Below, piece after piece: positions 35,541 through 45,269 of a DNA stretch of 64,000 nt. Both the position numbers and the translations under genes were made by a program. The notes beneath the pieces are model-generated. The model did not search any database and was not told the DNA's origin. It saw only the letters and a list, made by a program, of their open reading frames with translations. The stretch comes from JAEUIE01 sp035430005. GTDB lineage: Bacteria; Planctomycetota; Planctomycetia; Gemmatales; HRBIN36. How positions within the stretch are numbered: position 1 is the first letter of the stretch; each line of letters begins with the position of its first letter. Location: assembly GCA_035430005.1 (NCBI GenBank), contig DAOMFV010000007.1, positions 12,853 to 76,852 of the forward strand, read 5' to 3'.

Positions 35541-37670
35541 TTACAGTGCATTTTGGGAATCCGCAATCAGTTCTTTTGCAAACTCGGATATCTGTAGTTT
35601 TTGCACATCCAGACTCTTCAATTGTGTAAGAGCAATGTCTAAATCATCTCTTGTCCGTAGTTGATTTTGAATCTGCTCAGCAACCTGTAGAGGAATACCG
35701 TACTCATCTAATGCCGCCACAACTGGTGAACGGAATAATGATTCGGCCTGTGAAGCAAAGGCAGAATAATCCCCGTATGGGAATCCTAGGCGTGATAGCA
35801 CTTCCTGTTGAATAGCTGATACTGCTGACAACAGCCGTGGTAGTTCAAACCCAGCCCAATTGCGTTCGAATTGCAGCACTCTCTCAACAGCTTCGTCGGG
35901 TGTTTTTGCTGCATATTGTCCTGGCTTAAGTTCTTCGCGCACCCTTGTCGTAGTACTTCTCAGTTTGAAAAGCTGCCAAATCTTGAATGCAAGCTGCTTG
36001 CCTGAGAATACCCCTTGTTTCTTATTACTGTCGACCAGGTACTCCCATAACAACTCACACACGAACTGCAACTGGCCTATTTCACGAGGAAAACCTCTCC
36101 ACGCTAACCTGGGTGACATCGAAGCAGCATTCGCTTGTATGTGCCTAGCCAATCTTACTTGGGATTCTGGGTCAATCGTCTTATTTTTTCTGAGCAACTC
36201 AAGAGAGAGTACTTTTTGTTCACTGTACTTTTTAACTCTTTCTTTAGAACGATCTGAAAGATCAACTGGATCTAACTGTATTAGCAGAGATTCAGGTGTT
36301 TCTAGATCTTGAGTGAACAGTGGAAAGTCGACAAATGGCAAATGTTCCTCAGGCTGTTTCCCAAATAAGTATACTCTCCCTACAAAATGCTGGAACATCC
36401 TCCCGGACCGCCCCTTGATGTTATTGAAAGTAAAATAGTCCAGTTGTCTCTTCCCAATTGAATTGTCCCAAATTGCTACGTTCTTTGCTTTGGTGTTTAC
36501 GCCTTCAATCAACGTGGAAGTGCAGATCAAGAATTTGATCCTCTCTTCATTGAATGCTCGTACCACAAACTGTGCTAATGACCTTGGCAGCCTTCCATGA
36601 TGTATTCCGATTCCTTGAAGCAGGCCCAATCCCAAAATCCAATCAGGATGGTAATTCTTTGCAATCCATTCCGAAGGATCTTTCATTGAGGGCGATTCAA
36701 CGCCGAGGCCCTGCTCCAGCATTGCCCTTGCGACCGTGTTAACTTTGGCAGGCGAACTACAATAAACCAATGTAGGCTCGTTAACGGTCCGAAGAACACC
36801 TAATAGACGCTCAATGTCCTTCCCGCGGCCTGGGACCTGTACGGTATCAACTGCCACAGTTGCAAACCTGGTTACAAAGAAAACGCAGCGATATGCATCT
36901 TCCAGTCCCGATGGCAGTTTTTGAATGTTTGGTCCAAGTAAATAAAACTGGCCCTTATCCTTCAGCAAGCGATAAAATGCTTCGTTTAGTGCAACCGTTC
37001 GCGATTCATCCTCCTCCAGTGCGCCGATCTTGTAAAATTCGTCAATCACAAAAAAATCTACTTTGGGCAACTTGTCATAGGCCACTGCTCGTTCTGCCGT
37101 AAAGACAAAAATGTTCTTGGCGGCTGGCGGTTGCGACAGGTGAGTTATGATCTTGTAAGTCTCTGAAAAACTGGACAGTCTCCTTCGCGTCTCATCAATC
37201 AATGCAAGCGTTGGAACGATCACCACTATGTTGGAATATTTCCCAGTGGCGATTATGGCATCAATCACTCTGCTCTTACCAAAGCTTGTAGGAGCACTCA
37301 GAATCACGCTCTCACCGCCAAGTAATCGTCTATAGACTTCAGCCTGCTCGCGATGAAATACAATCTGATCCCCGAGGTTCAAGGGCCTATGAAACTCGTA
37401 GGCTAATTGCTCACGGGTAGTCATAGAGTCAGGATCTGCATAGGGGAACAAACCTGACGCTCGCGCCATGGAATCAAGAATGGGTGTTATTTCACCGAAA
37501 TGCTCACGCCATTCCAATGCTCGTAATAAGAGGTCACGTCCTTGTTGCTGGGTTTCTTCATCATTTAAGATAACGGATATTGAACGGAGTAAATGAAATG
37601 GCTCCTTATTCACTCTATCGGGTGATTGCAGTTGCTCCCTGATCTGTGCTTCGCTTAAAGTCCCTGCCAT
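35541..37670 (-). CDS. hamB: HamB, helicase of a Hachiman defence system
   Basis: 709 residues. Superfamily-2 helicase with Walker A LSAPTSFGKS near residue 120, VIDEFYK as motif II near 205, and the C-terminal helicase segment with STLIEGVNTKAKN and IKGRSGRMFQH (motif VI). It is of the Ski2/DEAD-like type used as HamB. Its start overlaps the end of the HamA gene by 16 bases. In Hachiman, the helicase senses DNA and controls the HamA nuclease. Pairing with a DUF1837 protein is what makes the assignment secure. Confidence 0.85.
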   Translation of the reverse strand: MAGTLSEAQIREQLQSPDRVNKEPFHLLRSISVILNDEETQQQGRDLLLRALEWREHFGEITPILDSMARASGLFPYADPDSMTTREQLAYEFHRPLNLGDQIVFHREQAEVYRRLLGGESVILSAPTSFGKSRVIDAIIATGKYSNIVVIVPTLALIDETRRRLSSFSETYKIITHLSQPPAAKNIFVFTAERAVAYDKLPKVDFFVIDEFYKIGALEEDESRTVALNEAFYRLLKDKGQFYLLGPNIQKLPSGLEDAYRCVFFVTRFATVAVDTVQVPGRGKDIERLLGVLRTVNEPTLVYCSSPAKVNTVARAMLEQGLGVESPSMKDPSEWIAKNYHPDWILGLGLLQGIGIHHGRLPRSLAQFVVRAFNEERIKFLICTSTLIEGVNTKAKNVAIWDNSIGKRQLDYFTFNNIKGRSGRMFQHFVGRVYLFGKQPEEHLPFVDFPLFTQDLETPESLLIQLDPVDLSDRSKERVKKYSEQKVLSLELLRKNKTIDPESQVRLARHIQANAASMSPRLAWRGFPREIGQLQFVCELLWEYLVDSNKKQGVFSGKQLAFKIWQLFKLRSTTTRVREELKPGQYAAKTPDEAVERVLQFERNWAGFELPRLLSAVSAIQQEVLSRLGFPYGDYSAFASQAESLFRSPVVAALDEYGIPLQVAEQIQNQLRTRDDLDIALTQLKSLDVQKLQISEFAKELIADSQNAL

Positions 37671-38530
37671 GCTTTTAGCTTTCTGTCTAATGCCGCCACA
37701 AGGGTTGGCTTATGATTTAATGGCATGAGAAATAAGTGAACGCGTACTTCCAGGGGAATTGTTTTTTTTGTGAGCGATTTCTTGAACGCGTCATGCAGTC
37801 CAACAAGTTCATCGTTAAATGACGATTCGAACTCAGGGCTGCATTCTGAGTAGCTGTTTACGCTCGCGCTATCGTAGGTCAGAAGTACAGGGATGCATGC
37901 GCGCTTAAAAATAACATCTAGTGAAGTTTCTTTGGAGATTAACTGCCTGAGCGCAGGTGCATGTGGCCATCGATCATCAATCTTATTTGCAATAAGTATG
38001 AACTCAGATCGAAGATAATCAGTAGACAAGTGAGATTGTATCTCTGCAGTAACATCACTTATTGCCTTTGACGCATTGTCATAGAACTTGGCCTCCCCCA
38101 ACCATAATTCCATGTCGCCTGGTGGACCAACTACATGGACGGCATCGAATCCTTTCACTGTGTCATTGACTGCAGACTTGTAATAGATCTTCGAAATAGC
38201 CGGCAATGAGTCATGTACCTGACGAATCGCGGCATGAAGAAACAGCTCGCCAAATTCACCTCGTTTGCTGAACCTATCCGTTTGGTAGACTGTCTGCGCA
38301 GCTTTCCGAATCAACTCAACCGCGTTTGCACTGTTTAACCCGGTCCATTCTTTGGGGGTAAGTGCGAATTCAGGTAGCCATTGCACTATGTGGTCCGCGA
38401 GTGCCTCATTGCGCCAGATTTTGTTTTCATAACCAACGCATAGTCCACACAATGATGGTAACCAGTCCGGCTTATGGCAACGAACAGTCAGAAAAGCAGT
38501 AGGTTTTGGAAACGCATGAGTGGAAGACAT
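37655..38530 (-). CDS. hamA: HamA (DUF1837), nuclease of a Hachiman defence system
   Basis: 291 residues. It shows the HamA pattern: GEFGELFLHA (residues 91-100), KGFDAVH with Asp129 and LGEAKFY with Glu146 and Lys148, forming a PD-(D/E)xK-type active site. The N-terminal ~80 residues are specific to the family. It is followed by hamB in the same operon. The system protects against phages and plasmids by activating DNA cleavage. It lies between copy 2 of the structured repeat and the primase gene, a typical cargo slot in a mobile element. Confidence 0.85.
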   Translation of the reverse strand: MSSTHAFPKPTAFLTVRCHKPDWLPSLCGLCVGYENKIWRNEALADHIVQWLPEFALTPKEWTGLNSANAVELIRKAAQTVYQTDRFSKRGEFGELFLHAAIRQVHDSLPAISKIYYKSAVNDTVKGFDAVHVVGPPGDMELWLGEAKFYDNASKAISDVTAEIQSHLSTDYLRSEFILIANKIDDRWPHAPALRQLISKETSLDVIFKRACIPVLLTYDSASVNSYSECSPEFESSFNDELVGLHDAFKKSLTKKTIPLEVRVHLFLMPLNHKPTLVAALDRKLKAWQGL

Positions 38531-38598
38531 TCTAAATTAGGCAACTGAACCCATCGCCTTCTTGTCCTTTATTGCAGCGTAGAATAGCCCCATTGCTA

Positions 38599-39801
38599 TT
38601 ATTGAGAGTATGTAGCCGAAACCAACCTAAACAAGTCGATTTCATCTTTTATGATGTCTTCCGGCTGCCTACCCTTGAATTGTCCTTGGTACATATCCCG
38701 TGACCAGACCAATTTCACCGGCGCATACCTGGCTAATTTTGGCAGTGACTGCTTCATTCCACTCTCACCTGGTTCATCTGTATCGAGCATGAGGCTGATG
38801 ATCCCATTCCCGTACTGGCGTGTAAGATTTGCCAATCGTTGAGCTTGAGTGTCAGTTACGACATTTGAACATAGTCCAAGAGAGGGAACATCCAGTGTTG
38901 AGAGATTGATCACATCGGTAGGGCCTTCAACTACGACGAGTCCATGTTGCCTCATGAACTCGTGACTTGCCTCATCGTTCAAGCGATTTTGCCCCCAAAG
39001 TTCCAGACCACGTTGAAAGCCTTTCACAAAGTGAAACTTCTCTGGCTCTTTTGTCTGCTTGTCTCCGGCAATCCAGATGGCCTGTTTCTCTTCATAGAGT
39101 GGATCACGACCGAACCAGCACAGGACTTCGCCATGTTCGTCGAGATAGGGATAGACGATGTGGCCACGCAGCGTGCCACCGCTTTTGTCCTCACCGGTGT
39201 CACGAGGGAGATAGCCCATGCGGAAAGACCGGCACACCTCAAGAGAGAGAAACGGGCGGCGACGGAAGTAGGCCGAGACTTTCGGCGGCATATCCTTGGG
39301 ATCGATAACAAACTTGGCATCGAGTGTTGTGAGCGTGCGGGCACGTTCGTTGGGCGAATCTTTGAGCGGGATGTTGCGTGGTGGTTCCGGTGGTGCAGGT
39401 GGAGCTTGCGGTGAAGCGGGGAGGCTTGACTCCTCCGTAGCCCGGCCTTCTACCATCTCCTGGAGGTCCTTGGCAATGGCTTTGAAGCGCTCGCCTCGCG
39501 GCCTGCCGCTCATGTTCTCGCCCGGTTTGACGAGATCCAGGAGAGACACCAGGTTTCCCGATCGATGGCATTCATATTGATGGCAATGCCACTGCTTGGC
39601 TGGATGCCCTTCTTGAATGGCAAGTGCCCGGTCGCCTGTGTCGCAGGTTTTGCCGCAGTTGAGAAAACATGCGGTGCGTGTTTCATTTCCGATGCGTTTG
39701 AGTTCGGGAAGAGTCATGCCGTAATAGCTTGCGACCTGCGTCAGTGTAATCTGCGGCATGAGTTCATCGACGTTGATGTAGCGAGAGTTCTCTGGAGTCA
39801 T
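38599..39801 (-). CDS. Plasmid-type DNA primase (CHC2 zinc finger plus TOPRIM)
   Basis: 400 residues from the ATG at 39801. The N-terminal part has a zinc-finger pattern (CFLNCGKTC, then HCHQYECH). A primase core follows (ISLMLDTDEPGE, the TOPRIM DxD region, and VVVEGPTDVINL with the TOPRIM Glu). It probably makes primers for the element's replication with DnaB and RepA. It is divergent from the replication-relaxation gene at 39859, with 57 bases between the starts. Confidence 0.8.
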   Translation of the reverse strand: MTPENSRYINVDELMPQITLTQVASYYGMTLPELKRIGNETRTACFLNCGKTCDTGDRALAIQEGHPAKQWHCHQYECHRSGNLVSLLDLVKPGENMSGRPRGERFKAIAKDLQEMVEGRATEESSLPASPQAPPAPPEPPRNIPLKDSPNERARTLTTLDAKFVIDPKDMPPKVSAYFRRRPFLSLEVCRSFRMGYLPRDTGEDKSGGTLRGHIVYPYLDEHGEVLCWFGRDPLYEEKQAIWIAGDKQTKEPEKFHFVKGFQRGLELWGQNRLNDEASHEFMRQHGLVVVEGPTDVINLSTLDVPSLGLCSNVVTDTQAQRLANLTRQYGNGIISLMLDTDEPGESGMKQSLPKLARYAPVKLVWSRDMYQGQFKGRQPEDIIKDEIDLFRLVSATYSQ

Positions 39802-39858
39802 GCAAGTGAAGAATGCTCGCCGTAATGGTAGCGTGAAGGTACACAACCTCCAATTGCT

Positions 39859-40722
39859 ATGGCACCGCTTGTCACGGAACGCGACCTCGACATCCTCGCT
39901 GCACTTGAACGGTTCCCGATGACGGCTCAACAGTTGCTGAAGCTTAGTCGTTCCTTTGCCTGCCCATTCACCGACGAACGTCGTGTCCGAGAGCGACTCT
40001 TAGCCCTGGTGAAGGCGAAGCGCATCCGGCAGTTTCGCTACGCCATCGCAGGCCCGGGGTCACCTGCCTATTACCTACTCAATGCCGAAGGCCACCAATT
40101 ACTACGGGGCCCGGATGCATTGCCGCCCAGTAAACGTGCATTCAGCGAGCTATCGGTCAGCCGCCAGGCTCACGCCTTTTACCTCGCAGAATTCCTCGTG
40201 CACTTCATGGTTCAATCCCAGGCCCAGGGGCATACGCTGGTGGAGTACGAACGAGAACACCGTTGTGTTTTGCGATGCGGAGAGGATGCGATTCACCCCG
40301 ACGCCGGCTTTCAGCTACGGCTAAGCTCAGGTGCCTATTTCCGGTACTACGTGGAGATCGACAACTCGACGGAGCGTGTGCGGTCAAGTGCTGTTCCGGA
40401 TACCTGGGAACGAAAGGTACGACTCTACGAACGCTATGCAGAATCCTGCGAGGAGAGATTCCGAGTTCTCGTTGTGACGACCAAGAGTGAAGACCGGCTC
40501 CATCACATTCTTCGCACATCTAATCAACTACTCGCCAACAAGCAGAAAAGCCTAGTGAGCGGGACCTATCTTCCCGCCTTCCTGAGCAATGAACTGGGGC
40601 TAGAGGCACCGTGCTTTCTAGATCATCATGAGAGACAAGTGCCTCTGATCTTACCGATTCGATACCCACTCCAATCTAGTAATTCGAACTTTGTCCCACA
40701 AAAGCCACTCACGCTTGCGTGA
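39859..40722 (+). CDS. Replication-relaxation family protein
   Basis: 287 residues. The N-terminus is a winged helix (RDLDILAALERFPMTAQQLL, RRVRERLLALVKAKRIRQF). The second part has a nuclease-like arrangement, with HPDAGFQLRLSSG and YVEIDNSTE (D...ExD) followed by RFRVLVVTT, as in the replication-relaxation/plasmid relaxase-accessory family. It may recruit the coupling ATPase or act at the transfer origin. A second protein of the same kind is at 59338-60012. No Shine-Dalgarno is visible. Confidence 0.7.
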   Translation: MAPLVTERDLDILAALERFPMTAQQLLKLSRSFACPFTDERRVRERLLALVKAKRIRQFRYAIAGPGSPAYYLLNAEGHQLLRGPDALPPSKRAFSELSVSRQAHAFYLAEFLVHFMVQSQAQGHTLVEYEREHRCVLRCGEDAIHPDAGFQLRLSSGAYFRYYVEIDNSTERVRSSAVPDTWERKVRLYERYAESCEERFRVLVVTTKSEDRLHHILRTSNQLLANKQKSLVSGTYLPAFLSNELGLEAPCFLDHHERQVPLILPIRYPLQSSNSNFVPQKPLTLA

Positions 40723-40743
40723 AGGCAGATGTGCAAGGGGTCG

Positions 40744-41013
40744 TTATTCCCGAAGGGCTTTTTCAAGACGAGTGACTCGCAGGGGGAGCTTTTCGATCTC
40801 GATTGCATCCAGTCGCTCATCAATAGCATCGAGCTGCGTAAGAAGTCTACGCTCCATCGCACGCATCTCTGAACCCAAGTCAGAAATCTGACCACTGAGC
40901 CCCGTGTGTACTTCAGTTACTCTGTCGTTAAGCACGGTTATTTTGCCACTGAGTCTCTGTTCCATGGAAGACATGTGTTCCAGCACGGTGTTGAGTGTGA
41001 TGTCGTCAGCCAT
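40744..41013 (-). CDS. Small coiled-coil protein (89 aa)
   Basis: Almost all of the sequence is a heptad-rich coiled coil (LEHMSSMEQRLSGKITVLND, MRAMERRLLTQLDAIDERLD). No catalytic domain is seen. The ATG at 41013 starts MADDITLNTV; upstream in-frame codons lack support. It converges with the relaxation gene, leaving 21 bases. The function is unknown. Confidence 0.55.
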   Translation of the reverse strand: MADDITLNTVLEHMSSMEQRLSGKITVLNDRVTEVHTGLSGQISDLGSEMRAMERRLLTQLDAIDERLDAIEIEKLPLRVTRLEKALRE

Positions 41014-41461
41014 CGGCGGTGATGATACTTTGCTGGTTGTAACCCATGCAAGTCTAACGATCAGAATTGGCAGCAAGCCCAAGTGCTTGGACAGAAGAAG
41101 GCCGTTCTGCCAACTGCGCATTCAGAGCCAAGCGGCTACGCTACCCACCTTGCCGTGGCCCTCGTCCCTGCCGGATGAGTGTCGGCAACGTCCACACTCT
41201 CCTCTCCCCCCATCGTCAGCACGCACGGCCTCTACTCTGCAATGCACGATGGCGTTGCATTGCTATGTTGAGCGTTTCGGGAAGTATCCCTCGCTGAGGG
41301 GACCGGAATACGTCCGTGCACCCCGTGGCCTTAGCAAGCCCCGCCCGAGATACAGGCAGAATCAACGGGCGGGGAAACAACTTCGATAGGTAACAGAGTG
41401 AGACGACAAAGGTTCAGAGCCAGGTAGTCAGGATCGACGCGGCATTGGCTAGGATGACGAT
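41014..41461. other. Intergenic region upstream of the coupling ATPase with a GC-rich inverted repeat
   Basis: 448 bases without a convincing gene; open frames here have no ribosome site and look non-coding. CCCCGCCCG (41339-41347) and CGGGCGGGG (41366-41374) form a 9-bp stem with an 18-base loop, 87 bases before the ATPase start. A transfer origin or a promoter/attenuator is possible. Confidence 0.4.
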
Positions 41462-43690
41462 ATGCCCACCTACCAGGTACGAACACCGAGGGGCCAAACG
41501 CGAAGTCCACAATATATGGAGCAATTGCTGTCGAGCCTTCACCAGGTTGGTCACTGGAGAACGCCGCTTGAGCTCCGCGTGGGATGTCGAGGGAGTGAGA
41601 CACGCCTTCAGGCGGAAATGCCCGAAGTGCTTCAGCCGATATTTAAGAGCCAGCTCTTTGCCGCTTACCCCGACTGTCAAATCACCGAGGACGATGCACG
41701 CGATCCCACGAGCGATGACACGGTGCTCTCAGCCGAAGCCCACCTGGCGGCGGACCTCTTCACCATCAAGAGGTACTCCGAGTTTGAAGATACCCTCAAC
41801 AGGACAACGGCCGACCCCCTGGCATCGCTCTTGCTCACCCTGAATGAATTGTGCAAGTGGGGCCTGCAACCTTGTTTCCGTATCCTCATTCGACCGGCGA
41901 GCCATGCGGTTCTTGATCGGTGCGAGCGCATCTATCATCGATCGGTAACGGTCTTCGCCGCCTTCACCCCGCGGTGGTTTGGTCGGGCCGTCCAGTGGGC
42001 GTGTTCCAATAACTATGTGGAACGTGTGCTGTCCCGCGTTCTCGCCATCGCCTTCCCTTATTCCAAGGCGGATCATGCCAGCGTTACTGCCAAGCTTCTC
42101 CACAATAGAGATGATGCTTGGGTTGCAGCCAGGGAGAAACTCGAGCAACAACTGTATGAGACGAGGCTCTTTCTTGAGGTGAAAGCCCCGAGGGATAAGA
42201 AAGGTCAAGCGAAGGAGGCCTTGCGTGCTCTTGGCGGCACGCTCGGCCTATTCCAGCGTTTTCCCTTTGCTCAGTTCTTCCTCGGGCCGGTTCGCCGGCG
42301 ACGCCACGGAACAACCTGGATGGGAAAACGAGGGTTTATTCTTTCTGCTGAGGAGGTAGCTACCTTGTGGCACCCACCTAGCCAATCGGTGCATGCACCG
42401 GCATTCCAGGGCGTGGAGTGGCGTGAAATGGAACCGCCCTTGCAGTTGCCCTCCCCCCGAGAGCCCGATGCCGCCCTTCTGGGTAAGTCGTGTTTCCGTG
42501 GTCAGCACAAATCTGTCGCCATTCGCCCCAGCGACCGCTTGCGGCATGTGGCGCTCCTGGGAAAGACTGGCATGGGAAAAACTACGCTGTTACGCCATCT
42601 CGTCGAATCCGATCTCAAAATGGGAAAGGGACTTTGCCTCATCGACCCACATGGCGACCTGGTGGAAGAACTTCTCCATGTCATTCCCACCCACCGCACC
42701 AATGACACCATCCTTTTTGATGCAGCGGATGCCCTTCACCCCGTTGCGTTTAACCTTCTAGATTGCCCACGCCCCGAGCAGAAGCCTCTCGTTGTATCCG
42801 GTATCTTGATGGCGTTTAAGAAAATCTTTGGAGAGTTCTGGGGTCCACGGTTGGAGTATGTGTTCCGCAATGCTTTACTTGCCCTGATCGATTGCCCCAA
42901 CACGACACTACTTTCCGTGCAGCGGTTCCTGATCGACTCGGTGTACCGTAAGACGGTACTCAGTCACTGCACCGATCCGAGCGTTCGTGATTTCTGGGAA
43001 ATGGAGTTCACTCGCATTCCTCCAAAGCTTCAGGCTGAAACCATCAGCCCCATTCAAAATAAGATCGGACAGTTCACACTCTCCCCACAACTGAGAAACA
43101 TCATCGGCCAGCCGACGAATGCTCTGAGGATGCGGGAGATCATGGATCAAGGGAAAGTGCTCTTGGTGAATGTCAGCAAGGGCCGTCTGGGGGAGGATGC
43201 CTCGTCTCTCCTGGGCGCCCTGCTCATCACCCATATCCAAATGGCAGCCCTCAGTCGTGCTGATGTTCCGGAACACGCACGTCGAGACTTCTATCTGTAC
43301 GTCGATGAGTTCCAGAACTTCGCCACTGATTCGTTCGCCACGATCCTCAGTGAAGCACGCAAGTTCAAACTGGGCCTCACCGTTGCCAACCAGTACCTGG
43401 CACAGTTAAGTGATGGAACCCTTCATGCTCTCTTTGGGAACGTCGGGTCGATGGTGTGCTTTCAGTGCGGGGCAAAAGATGCAGAACTGCTCGCGGAACA
43501 GCTAGGCGGAGACACCACTCCCCAAGACCTCATGCGGTTACCGAAATACCATGCCTACACGCGACTCCTCGTTGATGGGCACCCCAGTCAGCCATTTTCC
43601 ATGACGACGCTCGCACCCAAGAAGCCTCCGCAGCACGATAGAGCAGACATTGTTCGTAGGGTGTCGCAGCGTAGGTATGCTCAGTCCTGA
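41462..43690 (+). CDS. TraG/VirD4-like coupling ATPase
   Basis: 742 residues. The first ~350 residues are an N-terminal domain without membrane helices. The motor has Walker A GKTGMGKTT at about residue 367, then GKGLCLIDPHGDLVEELL, and Walker B FYLYVDEFQNF near residue 612, followed by ILSEARKFKLGLTVANQYL. This is the hexameric ATPase type that couples DNA to a type IV secretion or mobilisation apparatus. No relaxase or type IV genes are in the window, so transfer would need a helper. A related, broken gene is at 58205-59545. Confidence 0.8.
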   Translation: MPTYQVRTPRGQTRSPQYMEQLLSSLHQVGHWRTPLELRVGCRGSETRLQAEMPEVLQPIFKSQLFAAYPDCQITEDDARDPTSDDTVLSAEAHLAADLFTIKRYSEFEDTLNRTTADPLASLLLTLNELCKWGLQPCFRILIRPASHAVLDRCERIYHRSVTVFAAFTPRWFGRAVQWACSNNYVERVLSRVLAIAFPYSKADHASVTAKLLHNRDDAWVAAREKLEQQLYETRLFLEVKAPRDKKGQAKEALRALGGTLGLFQRFPFAQFFLGPVRRRRHGTTWMGKRGFILSAEEVATLWHPPSQSVHAPAFQGVEWREMEPPLQLPSPREPDAALLGKSCFRGQHKSVAIRPSDRLRHVALLGKTGMGKTTLLRHLVESDLKMGKGLCLIDPHGDLVEELLHVIPTHRTNDTILFDAADALHPVAFNLLDCPRPEQKPLVVSGILMAFKKIFGEFWGPRLEYVFRNALLALIDCPNTTLLSVQRFLIDSVYRKTVLSHCTDPSVRDFWEMEFTRIPPKLQAETISPIQNKIGQFTLSPQLRNIIGQPTNALRMREIMDQGKVLLVNVSKGRLGEDASSLLGALLITHIQMAALSRADVPEHARRDFYLYVDEFQNFATDSFATILSEARKFKLGLTVANQYLAQLSDGTLHALFGNVGSMVCFQCGAKDAELLAEQLGGDTTPQDLMRLPKYHAYTRLLVDGHPSQPFSMTTLAPKKPPQHDRADIVRRVSQRRYAQS

Positions 43691-44029
43691 TCATTTCTTC
43701 AACTTATCCAGTCCTATTTCGATGCGTGCCTGCTCGCATTGCTCATCACCAGCTTGCATGCCCACACACGCATTTGGCCGAGTGGGATAAATGGTACATT
43801 TGGATCCTGTATCCAAAAAAGGGCAAGGCCGTTCGGCTCCGCAGGCAAGGATGATCGCTCGACCCGTGTCAGCCATAAAGAGGTTCACCACCTCCTCAGA
43901 TGACATGCCGGAATAGAACGGATCCGCGTCTTTCAATCGCGGTTCTCGGAGAAGATCCACCACATCAGCTTCCACGATCAGCATTCCCTTGCAACATGCC
44001 CCGCAGCCGTCACAGGTCATCCTTTCCAT
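43691..44029 (-). CDS. YkgJ-family cysteine cluster protein
   Basis: 112 residues. The Cys pattern CDGCGACCKG at residues 6-15, then CPFLDTGSKCTIYPTRPNAC and a late Cys, matches the zinc/iron-chelating YkgJ/CxxCxxCC family. The function of the family is not well established. The gene meets the coupling ATPase tail to tail with no gap and is divergent from the DUF2958 gene. Confidence 0.8.
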   Translation of the reverse strand: MERMTCDGCGACCKGMLIVEADVVDLLREPRLKDADPFYSGMSSEEVVNLFMADTGRAIILACGAERPCPFLDTGSKCTIYPTRPNACVGMQAGDEQCEQARIEIGLDKLKK

Positions 44030-44180
44030 GGCCTAACTATAGCGCTGTACCGATTTAGCAGAACCCATTTTGATGCGGGTTCAAGTGCAACTCACGCCGG
44101 CATGGGGCCACTATGCGATGTCACGTTTTGCGTGACGGTTTGAGCACTGCTCATTCGCATCACGGTTCTTAGGAGTTCCC

Positions 44181-44519
44181 ATGCACGAGGCACACAACCT
44201 CATGCCGGAGACGCTACGCGCTCAGATTCCGGCTTTGTATGCGGCTGAGAAGACGCCCGACCCCACGGTTTGGGCCAAGTATTTTACGCCCGATAGTTCT
44301 TGGACCTGGTACGCCATCGAATTCGATCCTGAGGAAAAACTCTTCTTTGGATGGGTCGTGGGGCTGGAACAGGAGCTTGGATACTTTTCACTCAACGAAC
44401 TGGAGGAGAATACCGGCCCGTTAGGATTGCGAATTGAACGCGACCTCGGCTTTACCGCACAACCGCTTTCTCAAGTACAAGCCAAGCATCAGGGGAGAGA
44501 GGAGGAAGTATGCTTGTGA
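44181..44519 (+). CDS. DUF2958 domain protein
   Basis: 112 residues. The pattern IPALYAAEKTPDP, YFTPDSSWTWYAIEFD and KLFFGWVVGLEQELGYFSL is that of DUF2958, a small domain of unknown role common on plasmids and integrative elements. The stop overlaps the start of the next gene by 10 bases, so the two are translated together. A small palindrome (GTCACG/CGTGAC at 44120-44136) lies upstream and could be an operator. Confidence 0.85.
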   Translation: MHEAHNLMPETLRAQIPALYAAEKTPDPTVWAKYFTPDSSWTWYAIEFDPEEKLFFGWVVGLEQELGYFSLNELEENTGPLGLRIERDLGFTAQPLSQVQAKHQGREEEVCL

Positions 44520-44716
44520 ACCTGGAAGACGGCCAGTGCCGCAGCTGCCAGCATCAACTTCAGATCGTGGATTTTGATGACGTGTCCCTGCACGTTGAAT
44601 GCACCAATTGCGGAGAGTGCTACGAAGTAGAAACGGATGCGTTCGGAGACGGATGCATGACGTACTACTTGTCCCTGGTTGCACAACGTATGGGTATCAG
44701 CCAAGGAGCCACTTGA
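44510..44716 (+). CDS. Small zinc-ribbon-like protein (68 aa)
   Basis: Two Cys pairs (CRSCQ and CTNCGEC) suggest a zinc ribbon. It overlaps the DUF2958 gene by 10 bases and is followed by a strong terminator at 44739, so the two form a small operon of plasmid-type genes. No enzymatic function is suggested. Confidence 0.65.
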   Translation: MLVNLEDGQCRSCQHQLQIVDFDDVSLHVECTNCGECYEVETDAFGDGCMTYYLSLVAQRMGISQGAT

Positions 44717-44738
44717 TGTACCAGAGCACGAGCTCAAT

Positions 44739-44766
44739 AGCCTCATTCTTGTGAATGAGGCTTTTT
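44739..44766 (+). terminator. Rho-independent terminator
   Basis: AGCCTCATTC, TTGT loop, GAATGAGGCT, then TTTT. A perfect 10-bp stem with a T run, ending the DUF2958/zinc-ribbon operon. Confidence 0.9.
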
Positions 44767-44916
44767 GGGGTTTCTTGATGCCGTGAATTGCAACCTTCAT
44801 CGGTGGTGTTTTTGTGATCTTGCGCATCTGTGTCAAATGGGTAACGATCAGGCTACTGCCTTTTTCGAGGTAGTACGGTCTTCGACCGGCTCATTCACAT
44901 GCAGGAGTCATTTGCC

Positions 44917-45255
44917 ATGGCAGCCAATAGCACGAAGAAGGCGACAGCGCCTCGCCAGCCAGAACGTAAGTGGGGGCCATTTCCCGGAGGAATGGGAGTG
45001 GCCGTTTGGTTAAACCAGGCTGAAATGCCAGAAGGAACTCGGTACTTCCGATCCATCACTATCGCCCCGAGGCGATATCGTGATCCCAAAACGCAGGAAT
45101 GGAAGGACTCGGGTTCATTGCGTTCGACCGATGTCCCATCGTTAATGCTGGCATTGCAAGCAGCGCACGATTACATCCACTCCACTCCTCTCCCTGGGCA
45201 AGAGCTCGACGACGAGAGCTTTGATCCAGAGTTGCTGGAGAATCAATCAGAATGA
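44917..45255 (+). CDS. Conserved-looking small protein, PC4-like pattern (112 aa)
   Basis: The ATG at 44917 has AGGAG nine bases before it. After a basic tail (ANSTKKATAPRQPERKW) the pattern GMGVAVWLN, RYFRSITIAPRRYRD, EWKDSGSL and a C-terminal helix recalls small ssDNA-binding folds of the PC4/DUF type in plasmids. That link is an impression and has not been searched. The gene is monocistronic, with terminators on both sides. Confidence 0.55.
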   Translation: MAANSTKKATAPRQPERKWGPFPGGMGVAVWLNQAEMPEGTRYFRSITIAPRRYRDPKTQEWKDSGSLRSTDVPSLMLALQAAHDYIHSTPLPGQELDDESFDPELLENQSE

Positions 45256-45269
45256 GTCACGGAAGACCA

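Noticed and set aside
40904..41389. Open frame of 161 codons before the coupling ATPase
   Set aside because: It runs antisense through the coiled-coil gene, has no ribosome site and has a random-looking composition.
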